Part shown: piece after piece, positions 49,242-57,994 of the stretch
How positions within the stretch are numbered: the first letter of the stretch is position 1
Layout of the letters: each line of letters starts with the position of its first letter
NCBI RefSeq assembly: GCF_014650575.1
Contig: NZ_BMVF01000007.1
Location: forward strand, 124,001 to 188,000
Reading direction: 5' to 3'
Length of the DNA stretch: 64,000 bases
DNA from: Streptomyces naganishii JCM 4654
Lineage (GTDB): Bacteria; Actinomycetota; Actinomycetes; Streptomycetales; Streptomycetaceae
Translations under genes and position numbers: made by a program
The notes under the pieces: model-generated
What the model saw: the letters and a program-made list of their open reading frames with translations, nothing else
What the model was told of the DNA's origin: nothing
Databases searched by the model: none

Positions 49242-49884
49242 ACGGTCCCGCGCCACCGCCCGCCTGCTGACCGGACTGGCCTGGACGGTGCTGCTGCTCG
49301 GCCTGTGGCTGTGGGGCCGCGACCTGACCGACGTACGGCAGGCGCTGTCCAGCCCGGCCACGGGCGACATCGCCGCGGTCGGCCGCCCGGCCGGGGACCG
49401 GCTCCCGCCCGCCGCCCATCCGTTGAAGGACGCTCTGCCCCGGCTGGTCGAGGTCCCGGCCCTCGGGGTGCGCGCCCCGGTCGTGGCCCGCGCCGCCGAC
49501 GCGGAAGGCAGACTGGCCCCGCCCGCCGAACCGGCGGGCGCGGTGGGCTGGTACGGCGCCGGCGTGAAACCCGGCGCGCCCGGCACCGCGCTGCTGATCG
49601 GGCAGGCCCGCACGGGGGCCAGGGGCGCGGTGTTCCGAGAGCTCGGCACGCTGGGCACCGGCGCCACGGTCCGTGTCGCCCGCGGCGACGGCACCGCCGC
49701 CGACTTCACCGTGGACCGTGTGGACCGCGCCGGGCACACCGGGCCCTCGGGGCCCGCCGAGTCGGCCCGCGCGCGGCTCGCCCCGTCCGAACGGCACCCG
49801 GACCGCGCCGAGTTGCTGCTGGTGACGTACGGCGGCGCCACGGACGTAGTGGTGCACGCGTACCTGACGGGCACCGGATCCTGA
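49228..49884 (+). CDS. Class F sortase homologue lacking the catalytic His and Cys
   Basis: The protein has 218 residues. Seen: TM helix (ARLLTGLAWTVLLLGLWLWG) and the class F barrel pattern (LVEVPALGVRAPVVA..., AVGWYGAGVKPGAPGTALLIGQ..., AVFRELGTLGTGATVRVARGDG). The expected GHxD His is replaced by Gln126 (LIGQART), and the expected TC(G)G Cys by Tyr201 (LVTYGG). Both essential residues are therefore gone although the fold appears intact. It is probably a pseudoenzyme, a binder or scaffold at the membrane surface. It is translationally linked to the preceding gene. Confidence 0.82.
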   Translation: MSGGERSRATARLLTGLAWTVLLLGLWLWGRDLTDVRQALSSPATGDIAAVGRPAGDRLPPAAHPLKDALPRLVEVPALGVRAPVVARAADAEGRLAPPAEPAGAVGWYGAGVKPGAPGTALLIGQARTGARGAVFRELGTLGTGATVRVARGDGTAADFTVDRVDRAGHTGPSGPAESARARLAPSERHPDRAELLLVTYGGATDVVVHAYLTGTGS

Positions 49885-50159
49885 GCCGTGGCACAGGACG
49901 GCCGGCGCACCTGCCCGGTCGGCGGCCCGCTCCCCCCGAAGCCGCCGACCGGGCGGGCCCTCGACCGCGCGCGCCCGGGCTGCGGGAGTAACCCGGCGTC
50001 CGGCGCGGGAGGTTCGGAGGTCTGGTGGTCTCAGGGGATGAGCCATGTGGGGGGTAAAGCACTCTAGACCGAGTCGGCCGCCCCGGCCCAGACCCGTGAC
50101 ACCCGCTCGCTGTGCCAGCATGGGAGACGGCCTGGCCGAGTGCACCGAGGGGGAGTCGC

Positions 50160-51212
50160 ATGTACGGCGTGAGGGGGCTCGTTCCGCGTGCCCGCCGCAG
50201 GCGGGCACGGGCGTCTGCGGCCGTGCTGGGGCTGGTGCTGGGGGCCGTGCCGCTGGCCGCGGGCTGCTCCTCCGCGGGCGGCGGGGACGACGGCGACGGC
50301 GGCAAGGCCGCCGCGATCACCCAGCGGCCCAAGGAGGCCGACCCCTTCTGGGTGAATCCGGACAGCAGGGCGGCCCGTCAGGTCGCCGCCTACGCCAAGG
50401 AGGGCCGCGGGGCCGAGGCCGCGCAGATCCGCAAGATCGCCGAACAGCCGACCGGCGAGTGGATCGGCCCGGAGAACCCCGAGCGGGAGGCGCGCGGCTT
50501 CACCGAGGCCGCACAGCGCGCCGGCCGCACCGCGCTGCTCGTCCTCTACAACATCCCGCACCGCGACTGCGGCCAGTACTCGCGGGGCGGCGCCGCCGAC
50601 GGGAACGCCTACCGGGCCTGGATCGACGGCGTGGCCCGGGGCATCGGCGACCGGTCCGCCACCGTCGTCCTGGAACCGGACGCCGTGCTGCACCTGGTGG
50701 ACGGCTGCACCGAGGGCGCCTTCGAGGAGGAGCGCTACGACCTCCTCAGCGGCGCGGTCGACCGGCTCAAGTCCCTGAAGAACACCAGGGTCTACCTCGA
50801 CGCGGGCAACGCCGGCTGGGGCCGTCCCGACGAGATCCGCGAGCCGCTGGAGCGGGCCGGGGTCGGCCGCGCGGACGGCTTCGCCGTCAACGTCTCCAAC
50901 TTCTACTCCACCCGGCAATCCCTGGAGTACGGAAGGCAGTTGTCGGCGAAGGTCGGCGGCAAGCACTTCGTCGTCGACACCAGCCGCAACGGCAACGGCC
51001 CCTACACCGCGGGCCGTCCGGACGAGCGCTGGTGCAACCCGCCCGGACGCGCGCTCGGCGAGCCCCCCACGACGAGGACCGCCGACCCGCTCGCCGACGC
51101 CTATCTGTGGGTCAAGCGGCCCGGCGAGTCCGACGGCACGTGCAAGGGCGGCCCCAAGGCGGGCGACTGGTGGGCCGACTACGCGCTGAAGCTGGCCCGC
51201 GCGAGCCGCTGA
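50160..51212 (+). CDS. cslZ: Glycoside hydrolase family 6 lipoprotein (CslZ)
   Basis: The protein has 350 residues, ATG at 50160. Seen: a lipobox (PLAAGC, Cys36), then a GH6 barrel: YNIPHRDCGQYSRGGA with Asp137 and VVLEPDAV with catalytic-acid Asp175, YLDAGNAGW, NVSNFYST and DTSRNGNGP. It is an endo-beta-1,4-glucanase-type enzyme on the cell surface. It lies next to glxA-cslA, where the S. coelicolor orthologue (SCO2838) is thought to act on the cellulose-like polymer made at hyphal tips. Here it is convergent with glxA, with one base between the stops. Confidence 0.9.
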   Translation: MYGVRGLVPRARRRRARASAAVLGLVLGAVPLAAGCSSAGGGDDGDGGKAAAITQRPKEADPFWVNPDSRAARQVAAYAKEGRGAEAAQIRKIAEQPTGEWIGPENPEREARGFTEAAQRAGRTALLVLYNIPHRDCGQYSRGGAADGNAYRAWIDGVARGIGDRSATVVLEPDAVLHLVDGCTEGAFEEERYDLLSGAVDRLKSLKNTRVYLDAGNAGWGRPDEIREPLERAGVGRADGFAVNVSNFYSTRQSLEYGRQLSAKVGGKHFVVDTSRNGNGPYTAGRPDERWCNPPGRALGEPPTTRTADPLADAYLWVKRPGESDGTCKGGPKAGDWWADYALKLARASR

Positions 51213-51213
51213 C

Positions 51214-53151
51214 CTACGGGACCTTCACCCACTTCGCCTTGCTCGGCGTGCCCTGGTCGTCGTCCACGAAGAGCATGTACCAGCCCGGCGGCACCAGGTT
51301 CCGGTTCTTCGGCACCGTCACCGTGACGCGGTCGCCGGACGCCTTGAAGTCCAGGGCGATCGAGCGCTGGTCGACGTCGGTGACGTGGGTGGCGGCGCTC
51401 GGCCGGATCAGCCGCGCCTTCCGGATCGCCGGGGCCTGCTGCGAGACGAAGGTGCCCGAGCCGCCGCGCGCGATCGTGCCGGGGCCGCCCGACAGCGAGG
51501 GCCGCGCGTCCCGGTACAGGTAGGGCGGGGTGTAGATCTCGATGCGCTGCTCGAACCTGCCTGGCCTGGTGCCGGCCTTGTCCCCGTAGAGCGGGTCGGA
51601 GCCGAAGAACATCACCCGGCCGTCGGGCAGCAGGATGGAGCCCGCGTGGTAGTCGCGGCCCACGAGCGGGTCGGCGACCCGCCTGAAGGTGTTGGCCACC
51701 GGGTCGTAGAGGCGGGCCTGGAGGATGTCGGAGTCGCCGCGGCCCCGGTAGTCCTCGGAGCCGCCGGAGACCAGCACGGAGTCGTCCGGGAGGATCGAGG
51801 ACTGCGGGTAGCGGGTGCCCTTCTCCAGCGAAGGCCCGTTCGTGAAGCGCGGGTCGGCGGACTTGAGGTCGATGAGCCGGGTGCGCCTGCTGGACAGCGC
51901 GGACTCGCCGACCCCGCCGCCGCCGATCACCAGGAACCGCTCGTTCTGCGCGGGCGGCAGCATGACCGTGCCGGAGGTCTCCATCCGGTCCGGGTCGCTG
52001 AGCCCGGGCAGCCTGGTGAACCGGTTGCTGTCGACGTCCCACAGGCCCGGGTCGCGGCCCACGTCGTCCGGGCCGTAGCCCGCGTTGGAGCCCGAGTAGA
52101 ACAGCCTGCCGCTCGGCAGCAGGAACAGCGCGGGATAGGTGGGGAACTGACGGATTTTCGGGGTGTACGTCCACTTCCTCGTCGCCGGGTCGAAGACCTC
52201 GTTCTTGCCCGGGACCAGCTGGCCGATGTCGTCCAGTCCGGAGACGCTGAGGACCTTCCCGTCGCTCAGGGTGGTGAGCGTCGGGTACCAGCGGGCCTCG
52301 TTCATCGGGTCGACCTTGATGTACTTCTCGGCGACCGGGTCGAACTCGTAGGCGTCCCTGATCCCCTGGAAGTCCTTCTTGTCCAGGGCGAGTTTCTGCG
52401 CGATCCCGTAGGTGTTGCGGGCGTCGGCGCCGGTCAGTCCCCGGATCCGGTAGTTGTCCTGGGTTCCGGTCTCGTACTTCGCGCCGCTCCTTTGCGCCTC
52501 GACGTAGATGCGGCCGAGGCCCGGGGTGTTGCCGAGGAACCGGCCGGTCCCGCTGTCGAAGTTCTTCTTCGCGCGCGGGACCAGCACCGGGTCCTTGGAG
52601 ACGAACGTCTTGCCGCCCGCCCTGCCGGTGAAGCTCGTGCCCGCGGGGAGGGTGACCGGCTTGTCCGGGTTCTCGTTGTGGACGATCATCAGGCCGCCGG
52701 CCTTGGTGACGTCGCCCTTGAGCTTCTCGTACCGCTTGGTGCCGCCCGCGATGAGGATCCTGCCGTCGGCGAGCTGGGTGTGGCCCGTGCAGAACAGGTC
52801 GTTGGGCGTGGGCACCTTCCTGATCGTGCCCTTGACCGGGTCCCAGACGCGGGTGTCGAACCGCTTGGCGTCGAAGTTGGCCTGGTTGTTGCCCGACCCG
52901 GCGACCAGCAGCACCTTGCCCGTGTGCAGGAGCACCGCGTGGATGGTGTCCTGGCGGTACTCCTTGGGGAACTCGACGATCTGCCAGTGGCCGTTGGCCG
53001 CCTTGTACTCAGGCCTGTTGATCTTGTACTCGTGGTAGCGCTCCGAGCCGAAGCGGTAGAGCCAGGGCCCGTTCATCCCCGCCAGGGCGGCCACCACCAC
53101 CGCGCCGATCCCCAGCCTGCGGGCGCGGCGGAAACGACTGCGGTCCCTCAT
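51214..53151 (-). CDS. glxA: Copper radical oxidase GlxA (galactose oxidase-like)
   Basis: The protein has 645 residues. The ATG at 53151 overlaps the cslA stop by 4 bases. Seen: N-terminal anchor helix (about 13-30), kelch-like seven-bladed propeller repeats (DGRILIAGG, DGKVLSVSG, SGRLFYSG) and LFCTGHT with Cys121. ARWYP holds Trp288, both at the positions reported for S. lividans GlxA (Cys of the Cys-Tyr cofactor, and the active-site Trp). A C-terminal Ig-like domain (DUF1929, from about 540) follows. It oxidises a substrate linked to the CslA polymer and is needed for the apical glycan and for normal morphology. Confidence 0.95.
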   Translation of the reverse strand: MRDRSRFRRARRLGIGAVVVAALAGMNGPWLYRFGSERYHEYKINRPEYKAANGHWQIVEFPKEYRQDTIHAVLLHTGKVLLVAGSGNNQANFDAKRFDTRVWDPVKGTIRKVPTPNDLFCTGHTQLADGRILIAGGTKRYEKLKGDVTKAGGLMIVHNENPDKPVTLPAGTSFTGRAGGKTFVSKDPVLVPRAKKNFDSGTGRFLGNTPGLGRIYVEAQRSGAKYETGTQDNYRIRGLTGADARNTYGIAQKLALDKKDFQGIRDAYEFDPVAEKYIKVDPMNEARWYPTLTTLSDGKVLSVSGLDDIGQLVPGKNEVFDPATRKWTYTPKIRQFPTYPALFLLPSGRLFYSGSNAGYGPDDVGRDPGLWDVDSNRFTRLPGLSDPDRMETSGTVMLPPAQNERFLVIGGGGVGESALSSRRTRLIDLKSADPRFTNGPSLEKGTRYPQSSILPDDSVLVSGGSEDYRGRGDSDILQARLYDPVANTFRRVADPLVGRDYHAGSILLPDGRVMFFGSDPLYGDKAGTRPGRFEQRIEIYTPPYLYRDARPSLSGGPGTIARGGSGTFVSQQAPAIRKARLIRPSAATHVTDVDQRSIALDFKASGDRVTVTVPKNRNLVPPGWYMLFVDDDQGTPSKAKWVKVP

Positions 53152-55100
53152 TCCTCACGTCCTCCCGCTCCCCGCAGACCGCCCAGGGCGATGCGCATGG
53201 TGTGCTCACCCGTCCCCTCGGCGGTGGCCCGCCCGGCCCCGGCCCAGCTGGGCAGCCGTTGCGGGACGCGCGCCGCGTGGCCCGCGGGCACGGAGTCCTG
53301 CGGCGCCGGCAGGGCGGCCGGCGCCGGCAGGACCGCCCGTACCGGGACTGCCGGGACGGGCGGCGGCACGGCGGCCTCGGGCGGCACGCCCCGCCGCTCC
53401 AGCCGTAGCGCCCAGCACCAGGCCAGGATCGGCGCGGCCGTGATCAGCAGGGCGAGGGAGGCCCAGACCAGCATCGCGGGGTGGGCGTGGCCGAGGACGA
53501 GGCCGGCGGTGATCGAGCCGCCGAAGACCACGACGAAGAACCAGTGCACGCGGAACGTGCCGAACAGCGTGTCCGGGCTCGCCGACTCCCCCTTGGGGGT
53601 CACCACGAACCTGCTCTTGCGCCGCAGCACGGCGTCGACGAGCGAGCGCGCGTAGATGGGGGCCGAGAGCGCCGACATCACCATGCCGGCCACCCCGCCG
53701 GAGCCCTCCGGCTCGTGCGGGGAGACGTTGTGCCGGCGGTTCCAGAGGTACAGGCCGATCTGGAGCGCGGAGGCGTTGCCGTACAGCATCAGCCAGACGG
53801 TGGGGTCGATGTTCACGCCCGAGGCGCCGAGGCCGAGGAAGAGCGCGCAGCTCAGCGCGGCGAGGATCCAGTTGAGGGCCGACATCGGATAGAAGATGAT
53901 CATCATGGTGTAGTTGAAGAGGCGGCCCGGGGGCAGCGAGCCGAAGCCCTTCCAGTACTGCTTGAGGATCGTCTCGTACGTCCCGCGCGACCAGCGCAGC
54001 TGCTGGGTGAAGAAGTCCGTCCAGGCGGCCGGTCCCTCGCCGACGGCGAGCACGTCGGGGGTGTAGACCGACTTCCATCTGCGGCCGGTGGCCGGGTTCT
54101 TCGCGCGGTGCATCTCGAAACCGGTGGCCATGTCCTCGGTGATCGAGTCGTACAGCCCGCCGATCTGTTTGATCGCGCGGATGCGCACCGCGTTGGAGGT
54201 GCCGACGAACATCGGGGCGCCGTAGCGGTTGCCGGCGCGCTGGATCAGGGCGTGGAAGAGGAACTGCTGCGACTCGGCGGCCTTGGTGACGAAGGTGTCG
54301 TAGTTGCCGTAGACCTGCGGGCCGATGACGAAGCCGACGTCCGGGTCGCGGAAGTAACCGAGCATCCGCTCCAGGTAGTTGGGCAGCGGCACGTGGTCGG
54401 TGTCGACGGAGGCGAAGAAGTCGTAGGCGTCGCCGTGCGCCTGGAGCCAGGCGTTGTAGTTGCCGTGCTTGGTCCTCGCCCGGTGCGGGCCCTTGGGCCG
54501 GTTCCAGCGCTCGACGCCCTTGCGGGTGAAGTGGTGCACGCCCAGGCGCGCGCAGACCGCCTTCACCTCCTCGTCGTCGCCCTCGTCGAGCAGCCAGACG
54601 TGCAGCAGGCCCCGGTGGCGCAGCCGGACGGCCGCCTCCAGGGTCCTGGTCACCATCTCCAGCGGCTCCTTGCCGGGCACGTAGCTGGTGAGGAAGGCCA
54701 CCTTGGTGCCGGTCTCGGGCACGACGGGCACCGGGTCGCGGGCGACCAGGGTGGCGTGCGCGTTGGACAGCACGTTCAGGCAGCGGAAGAGCTCGATCAG
54801 GCCGATCGAGACGAGCATCACGGTGTCCAGCGCGGGCAGGAAGCCGTAGGCCGGGTAGTCGCGCTCGGTCCAGTGCTCCGGGCGCATCAGCCAGCCCAGC
54901 AGGACCAGCGAGAGCAGCGGCGCGGCGGCCAGCATCAGCGCCACGCGGACGCGGTGCGGCTCCTGCGAGATCAGCGAGCGGTAGCGCACCCGGTACGGCC
55001 GGTCCGGATCGGGCCGGGTGAGCGGTCCGGCCAGGCGGCTGTAGTGCTCGTAGTCGTATCCGGTGCCGGCTCGGCGCGCGCCGGCAGGCGTCGACGTCAT
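53148..55100 (-). CDS. cslA: Cellulose synthase-like glycosyltransferase CslA
   Basis: The protein has 650 residues, ATG at 55100. Seen: two N-terminal TM helices (52-72, 87-107), GT2 catalytic domain with LLDEGDDEE (Asp172), SVDTDH (Asp233/Asp235), TEDMATG (Asp323) and QQLRW (366-370), then several C-terminal TM helices and a Pro/Ala/Val tail. It makes a beta-glucan-like polymer at hyphal tips together with GlxA. The two genes overlap (ATGA), so they are produced in fixed ratio. It is an integral membrane enzyme. Confidence 0.95.
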   Translation of the reverse strand: MTSTPAGARRAGTGYDYEHYSRLAGPLTRPDPDRPYRVRYRSLISQEPHRVRVALMLAAAPLLSLVLLGWLMRPEHWTERDYPAYGFLPALDTVMLVSIGLIELFRCLNVLSNAHATLVARDPVPVVPETGTKVAFLTSYVPGKEPLEMVTRTLEAAVRLRHRGLLHVWLLDEGDDEEVKAVCARLGVHHFTRKGVERWNRPKGPHRARTKHGNYNAWLQAHGDAYDFFASVDTDHVPLPNYLERMLGYFRDPDVGFVIGPQVYGNYDTFVTKAAESQQFLFHALIQRAGNRYGAPMFVGTSNAVRIRAIKQIGGLYDSITEDMATGFEMHRAKNPATGRRWKSVYTPDVLAVGEGPAAWTDFFTQQLRWSRGTYETILKQYWKGFGSLPPGRLFNYTMMIIFYPMSALNWILAALSCALFLGLGASGVNIDPTVWLMLYGNASALQIGLYLWNRRHNVSPHEPEGSGGVAGMVMSALSAPIYARSLVDAVLRRKSRFVVTPKGESASPDTLFGTFRVHWFFVVVFGGSITAGLVLGHAHPAMLVWASLALLITAAPILAWCWALRLERRGVPPEAAVPPPVPAVPVRAVLPAPAALPAPQDSVPAGHAARVPQRLPSWAGAGRATAEGTGEHTMRIALGGLRGAGGREE

Positions 55101-55428
55101 GAGTCATCCCCCCACACGCGCGGGTCGGCGCGTGTTGATCGGTTCACTGCCGTTGCATGGCTGCCCCCCTCGGCAGCCGCCGACGCGCGAAGGCCCCTTC
55201 TCCCCGCACACCGGGCAACCGGCTCAAACTGTCTTTCGAAAACCCCCCAATGCCCCCAACTGCCACCCAAAGGCGGCATCGTGGCATCAAGGGTTCTACA
55301 GCGTTCGCCATGATCACAAGATGCGAAAAAAGGAGTTCGGGTGCGAAAACGTACAGAGGTGCGACCATGGGGGCGCCTGGTGGTCGGGAGCACGGTTCCG
55401 TGTCCTGTAGAGTTGTCGACGTCAGCAG
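55101..55428. other. 328-bp region upstream of cslA and of tRNA-Lys
   Basis: I see no gene here. It must hold the cslA promoter (minus strand) and the promoter of the tRNA-Lys on the plus strand. TAGAGT (about 55408) is a possible -10 box for the tRNA. An A-rich patch at 55325 (CGAAAAAAGGAG) is notable in this GC context. Confidence 0.45.
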
Positions 55429-55502
55429 GCGCCGCTAGCTCAGTTGGTTAGAGCAGCTGACTCTTAATCAGCGGGTCCGGGGTTCGAGTCCCTGGCGGCG
55501 CA
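55429..55502 (+). tRNA. tRNA-Lys (anticodon CTT), first copy
   Basis: It is 74 nt. The 7-bp acceptor GCGCCGC/GCGGCGC is perfect with discriminator A. The anticodon stem CTGAC-loop TCTTAAT encloses anticodon CTT. The T-loop GGTTCGAGTCC is standard. CCA is not fully encoded. It is identical to the copy at 57832-57905. Confidence 0.97.
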
Positions 55503-55515
55503 CAGACGGAGAAGG

Positions 55516-55542
55516 CCCCTCGCAAAAGCGGGGGGTCTTTTT
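55516..55542 (+). terminator. Rho-independent terminator after tRNA-Lys
   Basis: An 8-bp stem with one T-G pair (CCCCTCGC / GCGGGGGG) and an AAAA loop is followed by TCTTTTT. Confidence 0.88.
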
Positions 55543-55648
55543 GCAGTACGTCGTTCAGTACGTCGTTCAATGCGTCGAGTACGTCATTCGGACCGTCAAC
55601 ATGCGCGTGCTGGCGACCGTTGTGAAACTGATCAACGTGCGCAGATCC

Positions 55649-56557
55649 ATGAGTGTCCGTACGAAATGTGATGCGTATCGCACGCTCCTCGTGGCGGCCG
55701 TGACCGCCGCCGCCCTCGGCGCGGGCCACGCGCCCCCGGCGGGCGCCGCCGGGCACGTCCCCGCCCGGCCCGGCGCCGTCGCGGGCGACGACGTGGAGAC
55801 CCCGCAGGGGGAGCCGGCCCCGCTGCACGGACCGGTGGGGGAGCCGGTCAAGACGGGCACCCCTGCCGTGGTCCACGCCACCACCCGCACGGCCATCCTC
55901 GCCAGGGCCAAGAAGTGGATCAGCGCCAAGGTGCCGTACAGCATGTACGCGTTCTGGCCGGACGGATACCGCCAGGACTGCTCGGGCTTCGTCTCGATGG
56001 CCTGGAACCTGCCGCGCAACGAGTGGACGGGCAGCCTCGCCCGGTACGCGGTCAGGACCACCAAGGACCGGCTCCAGCCGGGCGACATCCTCCTCTACCA
56101 CAATCCCGCCAACCCCCTGAATGGCTCGCACGTGGTGCTGTTCGGCGGCTGGAGCGACCACACGCACACCCGTTACCTCGCCTACGAGCAGGCGCCGCCG
56201 CGCACCCGCCGCAAGGTCACCCCGTACGCCTACTGGAGCCACTCCTCGCGGTACGTCCCCTACCGCTACAAGGGCGTCACCCGTGCGCTGGCCCGCGCGA
56301 ACGGGTCCCCGTCGGCCGCGCCGCCTCCCCGGCCCGCGCCGGCACCCGCCCCGCTGCCCGTGCCCGGCTGTCCGGGGAGCGGGGTGTTCGGGCCCGGCGC
56401 GGAGAACGAGTACCTCACCCGACTGCGGGAGCGGCTGGTGGCCAAGGGGTACGGCCACCTCTGCCCGGCCGGGCCAGGGCCGCGCCGGTCCACGGCGGAC
56501 CGGGGCGCGGCGGACGGCCACCCGGGCCCGGAGACCTGGCGGCGGCCGTTGGCCTGA
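55649..56557 (+). CDS. Secreted NlpC/P60-like protein
   Basis: The protein has 302 residues with ATG at 55649 (an ATG 16 codons earlier, 55601, is possible; both have weak ribosome sites). Seen: signal peptide (YRTLLVAAVTAAALGAG), then YRQDCSGFVSMAWNLP (Cys111), QPGDILLYH and SHVVLFGGW (His161), the catalytic layout of NlpC/P60 cysteine peptidases, then a Pro-rich linker and a short C-terminal domain. It would cut or remodel peptidoglycan peptides outside the cell. The leader DNA (55553-55600) has ACGTCGTTCAGT repeats. Confidence 0.82.
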   Translation: MSVRTKCDAYRTLLVAAVTAAALGAGHAPPAGAAGHVPARPGAVAGDDVETPQGEPAPLHGPVGEPVKTGTPAVVHATTRTAILARAKKWISAKVPYSMYAFWPDGYRQDCSGFVSMAWNLPRNEWTGSLARYAVRTTKDRLQPGDILLYHNPANPLNGSHVVLFGGWSDHTHTRYLAYEQAPPRTRRKVTPYAYWSHSSRYVPYRYKGVTRALARANGSPSAAPPPRPAPAPAPLPVPGCPGSGVFGPGAENEYLTRLRERLVAKGYGHLCPAGPGPRRSTADRGAADGHPGPETWRRPLA

Positions 56558-56683
56558 GGCGGGGCGCGTCCGGGGCGGCGTGAGGAATGAACTGCAGAAG
56601 TGAACCCGCGAAGCGAACCCGGGACGCGGCCCGAGAAGTGACCCACTGTCCTGAACCGTCTGGCGCGGAGGCTGGAGGCAGGT

Positions 56684-57748
56684 ATGGCAGGCACGAGCAC
56701 GACGGCTTCCGCCGTGCCCGATCCCGAGGGGTGCGAGCGCACCTCGCCCCCGGGCGGCCGGGGCGGCCCCTTCGGGGCGCGGCTCATCCAGAACGAGGCG
56801 ACCACCGAGATCCCCGTCCACCTGCTGTTCCGCGACGACCCCTGCCCGGACGTGCCGCCCGTGGCGTCCACGGTCGTCGGCGGCCGGCGCGGCACCGGAG
56901 AGCAGCCGCGCTTCCGGCGCCGCCGGGTGCCCGCGCCCGCGCGCCCGGCGGCGGGCCCCGACCCCGGACCGGTGGAGCGGCCGGCCCGGGTGCTGCCGGG
57001 GGCGGTGGGGCTGCTGGCCGGGGCCTGCGGGGCGGCGGGCTGTGTGCTCACCTCCTGGTGGGCGGGAGTGCTGCCGCCGCTCGCGGAACAGGTGCTGCGG
57101 CTGCCGGCCGGCGTGGGCGCCGGGCTCGGGCTGCCGCAGTGGGCCGCGTACGCCGGGGCCGGGGCCCTCGGGGCGTCGGGGTTCGGCGGGCTGCTCAGGG
57201 GGCGGACCGGGCGGGCGTGGGTGCTCGGTCTCTTCGGCGGCTACCGGGGGACCGTCCGGCGCACCGGGCTGATGTGGGTCAGCCCGCTGGTGCGCAGACG
57301 CCGGGTCGACGTACGGCTGCGGCACTGGCGCGGCGGGCCGATGCCGGCCGCCGACGGGGACGGGATCGCGCTGCGGGTCTCGGTGCTCGTGGTGTGGCGG
57401 GTGCGGGACACCGCGCGGGCCGTGCTCGGCGTCGACGACCACGAGGGGTTCCTGCACGCGTGCGTGGAGGCCGCCCTCGCCCGGGTCGCGATGGCGGCGC
57501 CGGGCGGCACGCACGGGACGGAGACGGCCGGGGAGGCGCTGACCCGGCTGGTGGCGCGGGAGACGGCGTCGGCCGGCCTTGAGGTGCTGGCGGTCCGGCC
57601 GGCCCGGGTGGAGTACGCCCCCGAGGTGGCCGAGGCCATGCACCGGCGCAGCGTGGCCGCGCTGGACGCGCGCCGGGACCTGACGGTGGGCCTGTGCGCA
57701 CGGTGCCGGCAAGCCGACTCCGAGGTGGGTGTGAACATGCTCAACTAA
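56684..57748 (+). CDS. SPFH/band-7-domain membrane protein
   Basis: The protein has 354 residues, ATG at 56684 after GGAGGCTGGAGGCAGG. Seen: a Pro/Arg-rich N-terminal region (1-105), two TM helices (about 110-130 and 150-170), then an SPFH-like domain: VRRTGLMWVSPLVRRRRVDVRLRHW, DGIALRVSVLVVWRVRDTARAVLGVDDHEGFLHACVEAALA. It ends in NML. SPFH proteins form membrane microdomains. The long N-terminus and TM pair are usual for actinobacterial members. Role unknown. Confidence 0.82.
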   Translation: MAGTSTTASAVPDPEGCERTSPPGGRGGPFGARLIQNEATTEIPVHLLFRDDPCPDVPPVASTVVGGRRGTGEQPRFRRRRVPAPARPAAGPDPGPVERPARVLPGAVGLLAGACGAAGCVLTSWWAGVLPPLAEQVLRLPAGVGAGLGLPQWAAYAGAGALGASGFGGLLRGRTGRAWVLGLFGGYRGTVRRTGLMWVSPLVRRRRVDVRLRHWRGGPMPAADGDGIALRVSVLVVWRVRDTARAVLGVDDHEGFLHACVEAALARVAMAAPGGTHGTETAGEALTRLVARETASAGLEVLAVRPARVEYAPEVAEAMHRRSVAALDARRDLTVGLCARCRQADSEVGVNMLN

Positions 57749-57796
57749 CCGGCCTGGGCGTGCGGGCTGACGGCCGGGGCCCGCTGCCCGCACGTC

Positions 57797-57826
57797 GAAG
57801 GGCCCCCGCTTTCGCGAGGGCCCTTC
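57797..57826. terminator. Hairpin between SPFH gene and tRNA-Lys
   Basis: GAAGGGCCC (57797-57805) pairs with GGGCCCTTC (57818-57826) with a partly paired loop. It can end both the SPFH transcript and the tRNA coming from the right. Confidence 0.85.
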
Positions 57827-57831
57827 ATCTG

Positions 57832-57905
57832 TGCGCCGCCAGGGACTCGAACCCCGGACCCGCTGATTAAGAGTCAGCTGCTCTAACCAACTGAGCTAGC
57901 GGCGC
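57832..57905 (-). tRNA. tRNA-Lys (anticodon CTT), second copy
   Basis: Identical in all 74 positions to the tRNA at 55429-55502 but on the opposite strand. Same acceptor stem, anticodon loop TCTTAAT and T-loop. Confidence 0.97.
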
Positions 57906-57994
57906 ATGACTCCCGCCGTCCGCTCTTCGCGGCCGGCGACGAAGAAAATACTACCTGGTCCACGGGGGTGCTCGTGACCACCCGGGCCCGGGTC

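Noticed and set aside
50160..51212. GH6 protein as a scavenging cellulase
   Set aside because: Lipid-anchored, without a cellulose-binding module, and located with glxA-cslA, so a role in tip-glycan handling is more likely.
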